This document shows positions 1-23,549 of a stretch of 64,000 nucleotides of DNA, piece after piece. Source of the DNA: a virus; the IMG/VR virus record IMGVR_UViG_3300032214_000528, positions 1-64,000 of that record, one strand, 5' to 3'. The translations under genes were made by a program, and so were the position numbers. The first letter of the stretch is position 1. Every line of letters starts with the position of its first letter. The notes beneath the pieces were generated by a model. That model had not been told where the DNA came from, made no database searches, and saw only the letters and a program-made list of their open reading frames with translations.

Positions 1-519
1 AGAAACACCGCTTGCAGTGAACCAGTTTATTTCTTGTACCCTACTACTTCCATTTGAATCTTGAAACTCTGGGTGATCTGCTTGAATTCCGCTATCAATA
101 ATAACTACATCTACACCAGTACCGTCTAATACATAGTCATATGTCCCACCTGGATCGGTTGTGCTTGTCCCAAAAACATTGGTTTCTGATATATGACGAA
201 GAAGGCCCCAGTTTTGTTTTTCTCCCGTTTGTGTAGTTGTTTTATTAAAATTACCACTTTGAAATGCAAATTTTCTAGGTATAAATTTATTTAAATCCAC
301 TATATCTTGAACACGGGGATCATTTTTTAACTTCTCTGCTTCTTCATTGGTCAATAGATAAGTTGTATTTCTAGCATTTAAGGATCGCTCGTCCGAGACT
401 TCTACAGATCTAGTAGGTATAGTTTCAGATGTAGATCCTGAAGCCACTAAGTCATCCCAGAGAGAATCAGTTGTGGCCAAATTCTCTGTAGTTATTGTGT
501 AGGGGACTAACTCGTCCAC
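1..519 (-). CDS. Subtilisin-like serine protease, N-terminal part (runs off the window)
   Basis: Reading leftwards from a GTG at 519-517, the frame is open to the window edge. About residue 141 it carries VDVVIIDSGI followed by ADHPEF, which is the catalytic-Asp region of subtilase family S8; the His and Ser regions would lie beyond position 1. The roughly 130 residues before it contain no signal peptide and may be a propeptide or virion-attachment segment. The GTG overlaps the TAG stop of the upstream fibre gene by one base (TAGTG), so translation is probably coupled. A subtilase directly after tail-fibre genes suggests a virion maturation or host-surface protease; that role is inferred. The family call rests on the single Asp motif seen. 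Confidence 0.8.
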   Translation of the reverse strand, partial: MDELVPYTITTENLATTDSLWDDLVASGSTSETIPTRSVEVSDERSLNARNTTYLLTNEEAEKLKNDPRVQDIVDLNKFIPRKFAFQSGNFNKTTTQTGEKQNWGLLRHISETNVFGTSTTDPGGTYDYVLDGTGVDVVIIDSGIQADHPEFQDSNGSSRVQEINWFTASGVS

Positions 520-2203
520 TAAGAAATTACCGCTCTATCTGTAACTCTACGCCAATTAGTTCCATCAAAAAAGACAGGGACAGCTCCACCTGACTCGTTA
601 GTACAAAATGCAATAGAACCAACACTAGATACTGTAGATCCCAGTTGTAATACTGTTTTATTGACAAGCTGCATAGGTGTTGTATTAATGATTTCATCAA
701 CTGGGCTTAATGTAACTGTAGTCGGAGAAGAGATTGTATACGTTCCAACTAAATCACTAGGTGCAGAAATAGTGTCTGCCTCAACCTGAGTAACTTTTAA
801 AACCTCTGTAGTAGCGTTATATGTAATACCGCTACTTGTTTTTCCACCAATAGTTCCAGTTGCATCTTCGTACAGACCAACGAAGGTAGTTGTGTCTGTT
901 GTAGCAGCTACGGTAATAAATCCTGATCCTGTAGCACCCGTTGCACCTGTAGCACCCGTTGGTCCAGTCACTGAAGGACCTGTAGGTCCTAATAAACCTG
1001 GCAATCCTTCTGGCCCTTGTGCACCTGTTGCACCAGTTGGTCCAACTGGGCCTTGCGGACCAGTGGGTCCAACTTCAGTACTTGCTGCACCCGTTGCACC
1101 AGTAGCACCTGTAGCACCTGTAGGGGCTTGAACAAGCCCTACATTGGTCCAAGCAGAACCAGTCCAAACATACAGAACACTAATAGAGGTAACAAAACGT
1201 CCATCATTTAATGTATTGCCTGATGCAGGTAAATTTTCTACAGCAACTACACTTGCCTTAATATTAATAGATGTTCCTTGCGGTCCTGTGGGTCCTGTAG
1301 GTCCTGTAGGTCCTGTAGGTCCTGTTACAGTCGAGTCTGCACCAGTAGGTCCAGTCACTGAAGGACCTGTAGGTCCTGTACTTCCTGTCGGACCTATCAA
1401 ACCTTGCGGACCAGTAGGTCCCGTTGGACCTTGTGATGGACCCGTTGGGCCTACTTCGCCTGTTGCACCTGTAGGTCCAGTGGCTCCAAGAACTCCAGGT
1501 AACCCTGTTGGCCCTGTTGGTCCTAGAATTGGTCCAGCTAAAGCCCACTCTAAATTTAAATCACTCCACACATACAGATTAGGTCCAATTAAATAACCGT
1601 CTCCAATGTTTCCAATAGGAGTGTCTGCCTCTAAAAGCTCTAGAGATGCATAAGTACCAAGAATTGATACTCCATACCCAAAAGGACCAGTTGGACCAGA
1701 TGGGCCAGTTGGACCAGATGGGCCCGCTGGACCTGTAGGTCCCTGTTCTGCAGCGGTTGCAATAGTGTTAAAACCAGAACCGTTATAAAAATTTACATCT
1801 TCATTTGTACTATCGATCCAAATATCTCCTACTGAAGCAAAGCCTGGAGGCGCTGGTTGATATGTGATATTTGAAAGACCAGCTTGTTCATACATTCCTG
1901 ATGCTGAAAACGAGGCATTAGCTGTGGATGCAGATACAAATATTTTATCCCCTACTTCAAGTGCAAATCTAAAGGTTTCAAAAGACTGACCTACAGTTAC
2001 AATAAGATCACTTACAATATAAGCTCTTGCTTCTTCGGCTCCAGGAGAATCTACAGGCTCAACAAAAATAGTTGCGGTCATATCTACGTTTCCTTTATTG
2101 GAAACAATAACTGATGCGACACAGTTAATATCAGCCTCGGCTAGCTCTGTATAAGTAGATACAAATGCAGTAGGAGATACAACTCCGAGTCTTTTTACTG
2201 GCA

Positions 2204-2204
<1 letters not shown>
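519..2204 (-). CDS. Collagen-like tail fibre protein (561 aa)
   Basis: The N-terminal 110 residues form a beta-rich domain (begins [14 protein letters not shown], contains [15 protein letters not shown]) that is clearly paralogous to the N-terminus of the fibre at 2455-4053, so it probably fixes both fibres to the same virion site. Residues about 150-430 are interrupted Gly-Pro-Thr and Gly-Ala-Thr collagen-like triplets, expected to form a trimeric shaft. Short [10 protein letters not shown] and GSAWTNVG segments between triplets resemble head domains of other fibres here. The last 110 residues are a non-collagen C-terminal domain ending [17 protein letters not shown], likely the trimerisation or receptor-binding tip. 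Opposite-frame ORFs over the tract are codon-repeat artefacts. Confidence 0.85.
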
Positions 2205-9856
<7,652 letters not shown>

Positions 9857-9898
9857 TTATGCTCTCCTTGTTTGCTAGTTTCTCTTTAGTAGACATTT

Positions 9899-12676
9899 TT
9901 ATAGCTGCGTAATAACTACGTAGCCATCTCCATCACGAGACACCGTGTTAGTTTGGTTAGATCCATTGTTATATGATCCACCGCCTCCACCAGCACCCCA
10001 TGTACACCATTCTCCAGCTGGACCACCTGTGTAGCCTCCAGCTCCGCCACCGCAAAGGCCAGCACCGCCGCCTCCACCAAATCCACCAGAAATTCCATAA
10101 TCGCCCCACTGGGTCCACATATAACCGCCGCGAGCACCGTTTGTGAAAGAAAGTGGTCCAAAGTTGGAACCATTTCCGCCGTTTCCATAGAAACCAGCTC
10201 CACCACCAGCGTTGTAATCTCCGCCAGCATACCCAAGGCTGTTATTGTTACCGCCGCCATTACCGCCGCCATAACCATTACCTAAACCAGCTTGACCAGA
10301 GTTAGCGTTAACGCCATAACGAGCAGGACCGCCACCGCAAGGAGGGTAAGCACCTGGACCGCCACCGCCACCAGCGATTACAAGAATATCTGATAAAGCG
10401 TTTCCAGAGTTTTTAACAACGAAAGATCCACCATTACCGCCACCAACTGCGTGAGATCCCTGAGAAGCAGAACGTCCGTAGCCTTTATGACCGACAACAA
10501 TACGAAGTACTTCCCCCTGTGTAAGAGAGAATGTTCCTTCGATCTGTGCACCATATCCGCCGTAGTATCCAAAGTACTGATCGTAGTTACGACCAGCTCC
10601 AAATGCGGCTACTCTATATGTACCAGTTTTAGGTACTGTCCACAACATCACACCGTTTGTTGTCATGTTCAAATATGAATTTGCCCAAGCTGGGTTACCT
10701 ACACCAGATCTTGCCTGAGAAATATTTGGTCCGTTATATGCATTAGAGTTGTATTGAGCCGCACCGCCTGGAGTAAATGTTGCAGAGGTGAATGCATATA
10801 GGAACGGTTGAAGATTGAACTGATATGTGTGAGTTTGAGATGCAGTACTTCCAGCAGCATCTGTTGCAGTAATAACAACTTGTCTTGTTGGTGTTCCAGC
10901 TGAGTCCGAAGGTGTTCCAGAAACTACACCAGTAGAAGTGTTTAAAGTAAGACCTGCAGGAAGTGTTCCGCTTGTTACAGCATAAGTAATTGGTAGCTGA
11001 GCACCAATTGCTGTTACTGTTGTAGGAACAATAGCTGTTCCAGCCTCTGTTCCAGTTCGTGTCTGAGTAAGAGGAGACAACTCAAGGAGAACTTGATTAA
11101 GTGCGAAGTTGTGCTGGTCATATCTTATAGATACAAAATAAAAATTCTTTTCTTGGTCTAGAGAAACTACCCCGAAACGTCCTCCCTCTGGGTAGTCATA
11201 CCTAAGCATGTCATATAAAACATAACCGTGATCCTTGATATGAAAAATATCTTTATCAAGAGATACACCAATTTTTGTAAAAGTCTGCGTACCAGTTCCA
11301 CCTGAAATTGTAGTAATAACGGTACCAGTGGGGGTTGCTTTTAAGCTGAATAGATAGTTACCGCCACCGACCGAGAAGAAGTCTCCAAGCCAATATGTAG
11401 TGTTGTTAACTAACCCGCTCGCTGCTACTCCAGTAGTAGAGTAAAAAACCATTGTTCCTGAGTACCATGCTGTCGAGATATCTGATCCACTTGTAGCTGT
11501 TACGTTTTGACCGTTATAGCTAGTTACTGTAGCTACCTGACCAGTGTTATTTGCAGCATCAATTGTTTTAGGTGCATCATTGACTATAGATAATGTTGTT
11601 TGTGTTGCAGGGTTTACGTTATTTCCAGCAAAAGTACGAGCTTGGTTTGCAAGCTGAAATGTTCCAGCCATGGAAGCTTGTATGTCAATTGTTTCCCCGT
11701 CTGGAGTTGCACTAACTGTAAATGTTGATGTAGAAGTCCCCAAGGTGCCGTTTGTTTTTAAGAAAACAACTCCTCTAGGATTGGTATTAAAATACCCTGA
11801 AGAAGTTATTACGTTATAGTAAAGAGGAGTTCCTACAGCTCTTCCATTAAAATTTTCTGTTCCATGCGACACTGTAATTGTGTCCTCAGATGTGTTAGTG
11901 CTGCTAATGTTGCTTGTAACTCCAGCAACAGTTGCACTGTTAGACCAATCAATATTAATGGATGATAAAGTATTAGATCCATCGAATGTCTGAGCAGTCG
12001 CTGAGTTAGATGAGTCAAATGATTTTGCTTCAGTGTTTGAAGCAGCAAACTCCTGAGAAATTGTAGAGTTAAGATTGAGGAAATAAAACGGAGTATCTAT
12101 ACCAAAACCATGTACTGAGTCAGTAGAAACTGTTAGTGTAGAAAGAGATGCTGCATCTGTAATAATACCAGCAGCATCAGCAATTCTTAGCTGAGATCCT
12201 TGAAAGAACTCTCCAGTAATAATAGAAGAATAGAGATCCTCAATAGAGTTATCTCCTGTCTGAATATCTTTACATAAATATGTAAAAGTAAAAGTATTAG
12301 GGATAGAGTTGATAATATAAGCACCATCTGCTGTAATAGATTTTGTTCCAGTTACGTTGATAGGAATACCTACTGCTAGCCCGTGCTCTAGGGATGTAAT
12401 TACTGTGATTTCACGAGTTCCGTCATTTGTAATAATAGATGTAATATTAGGGATTGTTGTATCACCGCTCTTAGAAAAGAACGATGGAGTGTTGTTAATA
12501 AGCTCAACTGTTTCCCACTTAGTAGGCTGTAGACCATACTCAAAGTCTGTATCGATCAGGTTCTGAGGCTGCGATACACGGAGTTTCGTTACTGGATCGA
12601 TAAACTCTTTTGGAAACGATACTTCTCCGCCTGTGCCTGAGCTGCTACCGCTGCTACCGCCTAAATACCCTGGCAT
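9899..12676 (-). CDS. Tail fibre/adhesin with Ig-like domain and Gly-rich tip (925 aa)
   Basis: The N-terminus (MPGYLGGSSGSSSGTGGEVS) is a flexible Gly/Ser leader followed by FPKEFIDPVTKLRVSQPQNL, probably the virion-docking part. The middle is beta-rich with several HGF-type segments related to those of the 1930-residue neighbour. Around residues 555-625, LPITYAVTSGTLPAGLTL with GVVSGTPSDSAG is a classic putative-Ig (He_PIG, cadherin-like) domain. The last 165 residues are extremely Gly-rich with aromatic residues between the glycines, resembling receptor-recognising polyglycine adhesin tips such as T4-type gp38. The equivalent Gly-rich region in the 4064-9856 protein suggests exchange between the two genes. 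Confidence 0.82.
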   Translation of the reverse strand: MPGYLGGSSGSSSGTGGEVSFPKEFIDPVTKLRVSQPQNLIDTDFEYGLQPTKWETVELINNTPSFFSKSGDTTIPNITSIITNDGTREITVITSLEHGLAVGIPINVTGTKSITADGAYIINSIPNTFTFTYLCKDIQTGDNSIEDLYSSIITGEFFQGSQLRIADAAGIITDAASLSTLTVSTDSVHGFGIDTPFYFLNLNSTISQEFAASNTEAKSFDSSNSATAQTFDGSNTLSSINIDWSNSATVAGVTSNISSTNTSEDTITVSHGTENFNGRAVGTPLYYNVITSSGYFNTNPRGVVFLKTNGTLGTSTSTFTVSATPDGETIDIQASMAGTFQLANQARTFAGNNVNPATQTTLSIVNDAPKTIDAANNTGQVATVTSYNGQNVTATSGSDISTAWYSGTMVFYSTTGVAASGLVNNTTYWLGDFFSVGGGNYLFSLKATPTGTVITTISGGTGTQTFTKIGVSLDKDIFHIKDHGYVLYDMLRYDYPEGGRFGVVSLDQEKNFYFVSIRYDQHNFALNQVLLELSPLTQTRTGTEAGTAIVPTTVTAIGAQLPITYAVTSGTLPAGLTLNTSTGVVSGTPSDSAGTPTRQVVITATDAAGSTASQTHTYQFNLQPFLYAFTSATFTPGGAAQYNSNAYNGPNISQARSGVGNPAWANSYLNMTTNGVMLWTVPKTGTYRVAAFGAGRNYDQYFGYYGGYGAQIEGTFSLTQGEVLRIVVGHKGYGRSASQGSHAVGGGNGGSFVVKNSGNALSDILVIAGGGGGPGAYPPCGGGPARYGVNANSGQAGLGNGYGGGNGGGNNNSLGYAGGDYNAGGGAGFYGNGGNGSNFGPLSFTNGARGGYMWTQWGDYGISGGFGGGGGAGLCGGGAGGYTGGPAGEWCTWGAGGGGGSYNNGSNQTNTVSRDGDGYVVITQL

Positions 12677-12760
12677 TAGTTAGCACCTTTCCTAGTCAAA
12701 CAAGAATTTAATAGTAGAATAGCATTATTTAGCGTAAGTGATTCTTTGAGTTGGAACAAG

Positions 12761-13411
12761 TTATACACCTAACCACCATGAAGCTGTTGTGGAGTAAGAC
12801 CCTCTAGATCCTGTTGCACCTTGTGGGCCAGTAGTTCCACCCTGAGTTTGAATATATACACCATCAACAAATACATATGTAATGGCTGTATTAGTGTCAA
12901 ACCAAGCATCACCATTAACTGAGCTTTCAATTGACGGTTGAGTAGCAGAAGCTGTAAATTTTCCAACAGGTCCTGTTGGACCTGTTGGACCAGGTACTTC
13001 TGAGTCTGCACCAACTGGACCTGTAGGTCCTGTTTGTCCTCTTGGACCAGTTGGGCCTTGCGGACCAGTTACATATGAATCTGCACCTGTAGGTCCTGTA
13101 TACCCGCGAACACCTGTTGGACCAGTTACACCTTGCGGACCAGTTACACCTTGCGGACCAGTTGGTCCAGTTATACCTTGCGGGCCCGCTACATCAGATA
13201 CTGGACCTGTTGGACCAGCAATACCTTGCGGACCAGTTACACCTTGTGCACCAGTGGCACCTGTTGGCCCTTGAATACCTTGAGGACCAGTAGGACCTGT
13301 AGGGGTAACACGCAGTGCATTCCAAACTGCCCCGTCCCACACCCAAGACTGACCACTAACAGTAAATACTTCGCCAACAATAACTGGCGTTGGGAAATCA
13401 ATAGCTGTCAT
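12761..13411 (-). CDS. Short collagen-like tail fibre (216 aa)
   Basis: The first 35 residues ([16 protein letters not shown], then WVWDGAVWN) are an N-terminal module shared with the fibres at 14553-16427 and 16443-17144, so it is probably a common docking segment. Residues 36-150 are Gly-Pro-Thr/Gly-Pro-Gln triplets. After that a short [20 protein letters not shown] unit matches the [11 protein letters not shown] units in the larger fibres, followed by a few more triplets and a short tail ending ASWWLGV. The collagen tract is much shorter than in its paralogues, consistent with contraction by recombination. Confidence 0.8.
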   Translation of the reverse strand: MTAIDFPTPVIVGEVFTVSGQSWVWDGAVWNALRVTPTGPTGPQGIQGPTGATGAQGVTGPQGIAGPTGPVSDVAGPQGITGPTGPQGVTGPQGVTGPTGVRGYTGPTGADSYVTGPQGPTGPRGQTGPTGPVGADSEVPGPTGPTGPVGKFTASATQPSIESSVNGDAWFDTNTAITYVFVDGVYIQTQGGTTGPQGATGSRGSYSTTASWWLGV

Positions 13412-13446
13412 CTTATTAGGTCCTTTCTATCTTTAAACACATTTTA

Positions 13447-13614
13447 CTACTCTACTACTGGCTCAGAGATACCAGAATTAAGCTTATTTACATAAGCAGA
13501 TGCCCAGTTTATAGCGGCTGTTAGAGACTCCCAAGGGCCGCTTTCATCGATGACATTGTCACCATATAAAACTTGTACCAGAAGAGATTCTTCAACAATT
13601 ACATATGAAAACAT
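13447..13614 (-). CDS. Small hypothetical protein (55 aa) between fibre genes
   Basis: A 55-residue frame starts at the ATG at 13614-13612 (MFSYVIVEESLLVQVLYGDN) and stops at 13447, with an AAAAGGA ribosome site seven bases upstream. It contains a WESLTAAINWASAYVNKL helix. It lies between a collagen-like fibre and the Asp-box propeller gene, all on the same strand with short gaps. No family is recognised; its position resembles the 84-residue ORF at 2204-2458, so a small fibre-associated factor is possible. Confidence 0.6.
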   Translation of the reverse strand: MFSYVIVEESLLVQVLYGDNVIDESGPWESLTAAINWASAYVNKLNSGISEPVVE

Positions 13615-13630
13615 TATATCGTCCTTTTCA

Positions 13631-14551
13631 CTATACCGAGTATGCTAGTTTTCCAGAAGAGCCAACAGCAATGGCAGTGTCGTTGTCATTATAGACACCA
13701 TTGATATTAGATGTATCAAAAGTGCTTGTTCTTTGAATCCACCCAGTTCCGTCAAAAGATGTAGCAAGCTTTCCAGTTGCTCCCCCAGCGAGATATGTTC
13801 CATCTTCAGAAACAGAAACAGAACGAACACTTATAGATCCAAAAGTACTTATAGGAAATACTTGAGTCCAAGTAGTTCCATTACTGGAGTTTGCTATTTT
13901 TCCAGACTCTCCTACAGCAACAAATCTACCTCCACCAATAGTAGAGGTAACTGCATTTATAATACTTGTACCGAAAGATGACGTTCTCTGAGTCCAAACA
14001 GTACCGTTAGTAGATGTAGCAAGTTTCCCGTCATAACCTACCGCTACAATAGAACTATTTGTTGACCATATAGAGTTAATAAAGGTTGTACCAAATGACG
14101 ATGTTCTCTGAGTCCATGTGATTGCGTCTACAGAAGTAGCAAGCTTACCTGACCCACCTACTGCAATCCATAGAGAAGCTGATGTTGAGTATGTAAGTCC
14201 GAGAATAGTGCTAGCTCCAAAGGAAGAAGGTCTTAGAGTCCAAGTAACTCCGTCTGTTGATGTAGCAAGTTTGCCAGAGCTTCCACCTATTACAAATAGA
14301 TTATTTCCGTATGCCACGGAGTAAATATTACTTTCACCAAATTGACTATTTCTTTGCACCCAGTTTTGGGTGTCCGAAGAAGTAGCAAGCTTGCCAGAAT
14401 TTCCAACTGTTATGTATTTATTTAAATCTGCTGAATATCTAATTGCATTTATGTTAGTCAGACCGAATGAGCTATCAGCAACTTGTTGCCATGTCACAGG
14501 GGTGAATGGATAAGCTAATGTTCCATGCATTGCATGAGTAGAAATTAACAT
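13631..14551 (-). CDS. Asp-box (BNR) beta-propeller virion protein (306 aa)
   Basis: The protein consists of six to seven repeats of about 45 residues, each with GKLATS then an Asp-box-like S.DG..W.QR segment (STDGVTWTLR, STNGTVWTQR, SFDGTGWIQR). This is the blade pattern of sialidase-type or photosynthesis-factor-like propellers. No catalytic sialidase residues (Arg triad, FRIP motif) are seen, so a carbohydrate-binding or structural role at the tail tip is more likely than hydrolysis. The N-terminal 25 residues are the only part outside the repeats. It sits one base from the next fibre gene and belongs to the same transcription unit. Confidence 0.8.
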   Translation of the reverse strand: MLISTHAMHGTLAYPFTPVTWQQVADSSFGLTNINAIRYSADLNKYITVGNSGKLATSSDTQNWVQRNSQFGESNIYSVAYGNNLFVIGGSSGKLATSTDGVTWTLRPSSFGASTILGLTYSTSASLWIAVGGSGKLATSVDAITWTQRTSSFGTTFINSIWSTNSSIVAVGYDGKLATSTNGTVWTQRTSSFGTSIINAVTSTIGGGRFVAVGESGKIANSSNGTTWTQVFPISTFGSISVRSVSVSEDGTYLAGGATGKLATSFDGTGWIQRTSTFDTSNINGVYNDNDTAIAVGSSGKLAYSV

Positions 14552-14552
14552 A

Positions 14553-16427
14553 TTAGACTGTCAAATTTCCACTAAGAAGCCAGCTATTAGCTCCAAGCTT
14601 AATTAAAGAAGCAACCGCGTATCTTGCTTTTGTAGTAGAACGTGATCCTTCTGTCAAAACTGATACGCCTATGGATCCATTAATTGAAACTTGTCCTACA
14701 CCAATTTGTGTAACTACAATTTGTGTTCCAGTAGGGAACGTATATCCGCTTGCTCCATCTAATGGAACTGTAACTGTTGTTGGTGTTGAAGAGTTCATTT
14801 TAACAATTGTTCCTGCATCAACTTCTGTTAATACTCTAGAAGATAAATACTGCGAACCAATCAATTCTGCGTTTGCAGGTCCAGTAGCACCAGTAGGTCC
14901 AGTCACTGAAGGACCTGTAGGTCCAAGATCACCTTGCGGACCTGTAGGGCCTTCAACAGTTGAAGCAGGACCAGTAGGGCCTGTTACTCCAGGACCAGTT
15001 GCACCCGTTGCACCTGTAGGACCAACAATTTGACCTACATTTGCCCAGTTAAGGCCGTTCCATACATAAAGATTTCCATTAGAAGTTACAACGTAAGCAT
15101 CATTGACGGTGTTTCCAGTTGATGGGAGATTTGATACCTGCGGAACACTTCCTTTAATATTAATAGATGTTCCTTGCGGACCAGTCGCACCAGTTGGACC
15201 TACCTCACCTGCACCTAAAACTAGGTTCCAAGAAGCATATGTATTTCCGTCTCCATTAATTTTATCTACATCAAGAGTGACAGATAAACCAGTAATGAAA
15301 GAAATAACACCTTCAACATAATTTGTAGGGAAAGACACGCTTGCTAAACGAGCTCTAGTTCCAATAGTAAATGCATCGATCTTATTTACAGTAAAGTTTT
15401 TAGACGCTAATTCAATAGTTAAATTACTTGTTGAAGTAACTCCAGTATAACTAGCTCCAGTAGGACCTGTAGGCCCTGTTATAGATGCACCTGCTGGGCC
15501 AGCAGGTCCCGGTACGGTTGAAGGTTCTGTAGATACAGGGCCTGTAGCACCAGTAGGACCTGTAGGTCCTGCAATAGTTGATGCTGATCCTGTTGCACCA
15601 GTTGCACCTGTTGCACCGCGAAGACCTGTTTCTCCTTGTGCACCAGTTGCACCAGTAGCACCAGTAGCACCCGTTGGTCCTGTAGGCCCTTGTGATGGAC
15701 CAGTTGGACCTACTGCACCTGTTGGACCAGTAAGACTTGCTCCTGTAGGACCAGTTGCACCAGCTGGGCCAGTAAATCCTACGAAACCTCTAGGGCCAGT
15801 AGCACCTGTTGGTCCTGCTACACCTTGTGCACCTGTAGGTCCAAGATCACCTTGCGGACCAGTTGGACCTGTAGCTCCAACTGCACCTGTTGCACCTACT
15901 GGACCTCTTTCTCCTTCTGGACCTATAACTCCTTGTGGACCAGTTGGTCCTACTGCACCTGTCGGACCTGTTACATCTAGACCTTGAGCTCCAGTTGGTC
16001 CAGTGTTTCCTTGCGGTCCTGTAGCACCTGTTGGTCCAGTGTTTCCTTGCGGTCCTGTTACGGTACTTGCTGCACCTGTTGCACCTGTTGGACCAGTAGG
16101 TCCTTCGGCACCGACTTGGCTAGAAGCAGACTCAACCCAATAGCTATCGTAATAAACATAGATTTTTCCATTTGAAGCGTTAAACCACGAGTCTCCAACA
16201 TCTGCAGATCCTGGCGGGGTATCAGCTACTACTGCAAAAACCCCTGTTGGACCCGTTGGACCTGTGACATTTGATGCAGAACCTGTTGGTCCTACTGGGC
16301 CTGTTGCTCCAACTACTGAAGATATTACTAAGTTCCAAACTAAACCATCCCACTCCCAAGTTTGAAGACCTGAAGTGAACTGTTGTCCTGGACCTGTTGG
16401 TGAATTAGGAAAATCAATGGCTGCCAT
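14553..16427 (-). CDS. Collagen-like tail fibre (624 aa)
   Basis: It begins with the shared docking module ([26 protein letters not shown]). The rest alternates collagen-like triplets with three small globular inserts: [19 protein letters not shown] near 85; a 75-residue domain near 320-400 ([29 protein letters not shown]); and [17 protein letters not shown] near 445, which also occurs in the 561-residue fibre. The C-terminal 105 residues ([17 protein letters not shown] to LLSGNLTV) form a beta-rich head domain. The inserts being shared among fibres points to modular shuffling. Confidence 0.83.
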   Translation of the reverse strand: MAAIDFPNSPTGPGQQFTSGLQTWEWDGLVWNLVISSVVGATGPVGPTGSASNVTGPTGPTGVFAVVADTPPGSADVGDSWFNASNGKIYVYYDSYWVESASSQVGAEGPTGPTGATGAASTVTGPQGNTGPTGATGPQGNTGPTGAQGLDVTGPTGAVGPTGPQGVIGPEGERGPVGATGAVGATGPTGPQGDLGPTGAQGVAGPTGATGPRGFVGFTGPAGATGPTGASLTGPTGAVGPTGPSQGPTGPTGATGATGATGAQGETGLRGATGATGATGSASTIAGPTGPTGATGPVSTEPSTVPGPAGPAGASITGPTGPTGASYTGVTSTSNLTIELASKNFTVNKIDAFTIGTRARLASVSFPTNYVEGVISFITGLSVTLDVDKINGDGNTYASWNLVLGAGEVGPTGATGPQGTSINIKGSVPQVSNLPSTGNTVNDAYVVTSNGNLYVWNGLNWANVGQIVGPTGATGATGPGVTGPTGPASTVEGPTGPQGDLGPTGPSVTGPTGATGPANAELIGSQYLSSRVLTEVDAGTIVKMNSSTPTTVTVPLDGASGYTFPTGTQIVVTQIGVGQVSINGSIGVSVLTEGSRSTTKARYAVASLIKLGANSWLLSGNLTV

Positions 16428-16442
16428 TTTTAGTCACTACTC

Positions 16443-17144
16443 CTAAACTATCGCTTCGTATGTAAATTGGATAAGGATTTTATCATTAGCGCTAAATAGG
16501 AATGGCGTACTTTCAGTAACAGCTGCTCCTTCTGCATACTGTGATACTTGAGTATGAACATAAAGTTCAATTTTATTAGTTACATTGTTGTTAAATACTG
16601 CTGTACCAAAATATGTAATACCAGGGCCTTCGTCACGAATAACTACTTGACCAACTGGCTGATAGTTTTCTACAATTCCATTAGCTGGTAGAGATACAGA
16701 ATATGTTCCAGATCCTCTAGAAAACCCAGACGTGCCAGCAATAATTCTAATTTCTCCAAAAATAGTAGCTCCAACAGTCATATATCTACCTGTAATACTT
16801 CCATTACCGATGACAGGATTAGTTGTGCTTCCAAAAAGTGTTGGTGTATATGTGGTCCAAGCATTAATTGCAAAACTTCCTGTTGGACCTGTAGCACCAG
16901 TTGGGCCTATCTGAGTACTTGGTAGGCCAATTGGACCCGCTGGTCCTGTAGGTCCAATCTCACCTTGCGGACCAGTTGCACCGATTGCAGTTGAATCCAA
17001 ACCTGCTGGTCCTGTGGGTCCTGTAGGGCCTACAGCACTTGTACGAACTAAACGCCAAGAGGATCCGTTCCAACGATATGTTTGTGTACCGCTTACATAC
17101 ACGTCATTAAGATTTGGGTTTGATGGAAAATCTAATGCTGGCAC
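16443..17144 (-). CDS. Collagen-like tail fibre with C-terminal head domain (233 aa)
   Basis: Residues 1-35 ([28 protein letters not shown]) are the docking module shared with two neighbouring fibres. A short Gly-Pro-Thr tract follows to about residue 95. The last 135 residues start [17 protein letters not shown] and form a beta-sandwich type of head domain that I recognise from minor tail proteins of actinobacterial phages. The stop of this gene is about 16 bases from the start of the downstream fibre gene, so they are co-transcribed. Confidence 0.8.
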   Translation of the reverse strand: MPALDFPSNPNLNDVYVSGTQTYRWNGSSWRLVRTSAVGPTGPTGPAGLDSTAIGATGPQGEIGPTGPAGPIGLPSTQIGPTGATGPTGSFAINAWTTYTPTLFGSTTNPVIGNGSITGRYMTVGATIFGEIRIIAGTSGFSRGSGTYSVSLPANGIVENYQPVGQVVIRDEGPGITYFGTAVFNNNVTNKIELYVHTQVSQYAEGAAVTESTPFLFSANDKILIQFTYEAIV

Positions 17145-17177
17145 GTTAGTTACCTCCTTTTTCTTTTATAGTTTTCA

Positions 17178-22199
<5,022 letters not shown>

Positions 22200-22310
22200 A
22201 TTGGCGCTCCATCACGAAAAAATTGAGTAAAAAGATGCACTGGTAACATCTCTTTGGACCAAGTCTTATTTTACGGTACTTTTTAAACATTGACCTTTAG
22301 AATGTTAAAT

Positions 22311-23549
22311 TTAGACTCGATATGTACGGATAATACTAAGGTCTTTTCTTGGATCGTAGTTTTCCCCAATTACCATCGTAAGCAATCCTGGGTGTGAATC
22401 TAAACCTTTTTTGTCCCTAAACCAGTTAGATCCTCCGTCTAGAGTCGGAGCTTGGACCCAAAAACGTTGTCCAATATCCATAGCACGATAGTGATGGAAG
22501 TGACCAGAAACCCATACATCGCACTGGCCTAAATCAGTCATACCTAAAGACTGACCTTCTAAATACTTAATTGGATTAACTCCGCCCATCTGGTGTCCAT
22601 GGAATAAGCCGAGCATTACGCCATTGATATTAATAGATAAGTTTTGATTTCCCTTAGCAGGGTATCTAAATTTAACATGAGAAAGGCTTTCTACCTCTGC
22701 ACAGATGTCTTGAACTGCGCTAGCAATCTCCGTATTCCATCCATCTGCTGGATCGGCTGCTACCTGACGAGTCGACTCGTCATGGTTTCCATTAACCACT
22801 GGAACAATTAGTTCCTCGCAAAGTGGGGCAAAAGCCTTAATTTGAGCAAGAAGAACTCTTCGTGCAACTCGCACCTGTTCTGTGATTCCTAGGTCAGAAG
22901 CTGCTTGACCTTGCAATCTTCCGTTCTGAGATACGTTTCCTTCAACGTGATCGCCGGGCAAGGCAAGGACAATAGTTCCTATCTGTCTTCCAATTTTGCG
23001 TAAATCTTTAAGTCTTTGAACTGCTTCTGATGTTGTATCTAAGATTCTCTGGATAATGTCGTCTGTTCCAGAATCCCCTACTTTTTTACCAATCTGCTGA
23101 TCGCTAACTACAACTAGGTAAGCAAGGGGGCCAGTAATTGACTCCATAGGCTTTTGTGGCTTCCATTTAGAGATCTCTTTACAGATAGCTTCTACATCTG
23201 CTTTATCCTCTGCCAGAGTAGCAAGAGGCACAAGCTTAAGTCGCTTTGACTCTAAAAGCTCTCCATCATATCTTTGCCACCGAGACATACCTAGATTGGT
23301 CACATGCCACTCATCGGGGTTAAGACCAAACTCGATTAGGAGGTCTCTAGCCTCTGGCATATTGTTTACTGGCTTTGCATTGGAAGTTAAGATTCCTCCA
23401 TCTGGAGTCATCTCTAGATTAGGGGTCCAATTCTCTGGAGTCTTAGTTGTCTTTCGGTCTGAGCCCGTTGCGCCGGGGCTGACAAGGTCGACTAGCTTTT
23501 GTGTGAGAGAGGCTTTTGGATCTTCTACTGGTTGTTTTTTCTGTGTCAT
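22311..23549 (-). CDS. Calcineurin-like metallophosphoesterase (412 aa)
   Basis: The metallophosphoesterase motifs are present in order: SDQQIG near 150 (Gln where the usual DxH has His), GDHVEG near 198, GNHDE near 253, HGHQMG near 315 and GHFHH near 348. The first 130 residues are a separate region (TSNAKPVNNMPEARDLLIEF) of unknown role. Such proteins hydrolyse phosphodiester or phosphomonoester bonds with a two-metal centre; in phages they are often compared with Mre11/SbcD nucleases, but no capping domain is obvious. The DxQ variant also occurs in some family members. The start overlaps the stop of 23546-23836 by four bases, so the two are coupled. Confidence 0.82.
   Translation of the reverse strand: MTQKKQPVEDPKASLTQKLVDLVSPGATGSDRKTTKTPENWTPNLEMTPDGGILTSNAKPVNNMPEARDLLIEFGLNPDEWHVTNLGMSRWQRYDGELLESKRLKLVPLATLAEDKADVEAICKEISKWKPQKPMESITGPLAYLVVVSDQQIGKKVGDSGTDDIIQRILDTTSEAVQRLKDLRKIGRQIGTIVLALPGDHVEGNVSQNGRLQGQAASDLGITEQVRVARRVLLAQIKAFAPLCEELIVPVVNGNHDESTRQVAADPADGWNTEIASAVQDICAEVESLSHVKFRYPAKGNQNLSININGVMLGLFHGHQMGGVNPIKYLEGQSLGMTDLGQCDVWVSGHFHHYRAMDIGQRFWVQAPTLDGGSNWFRDKKGLDSHPGLLTMVIGENYDPRKDLSIIRTYRV

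Noticed and set aside
892-1596. Long plus-strand ORFs rich in Ala-Pro-Val-Gly-Pro across the collagen-like genes
   Set aside because: They are antisense readings of the Gly-Pro-Thr codon repeat; the same pattern occurs opposite every collagen tract (2837, 14671, 19447, 20485, 20893, 21592) with no start signals or head domains.
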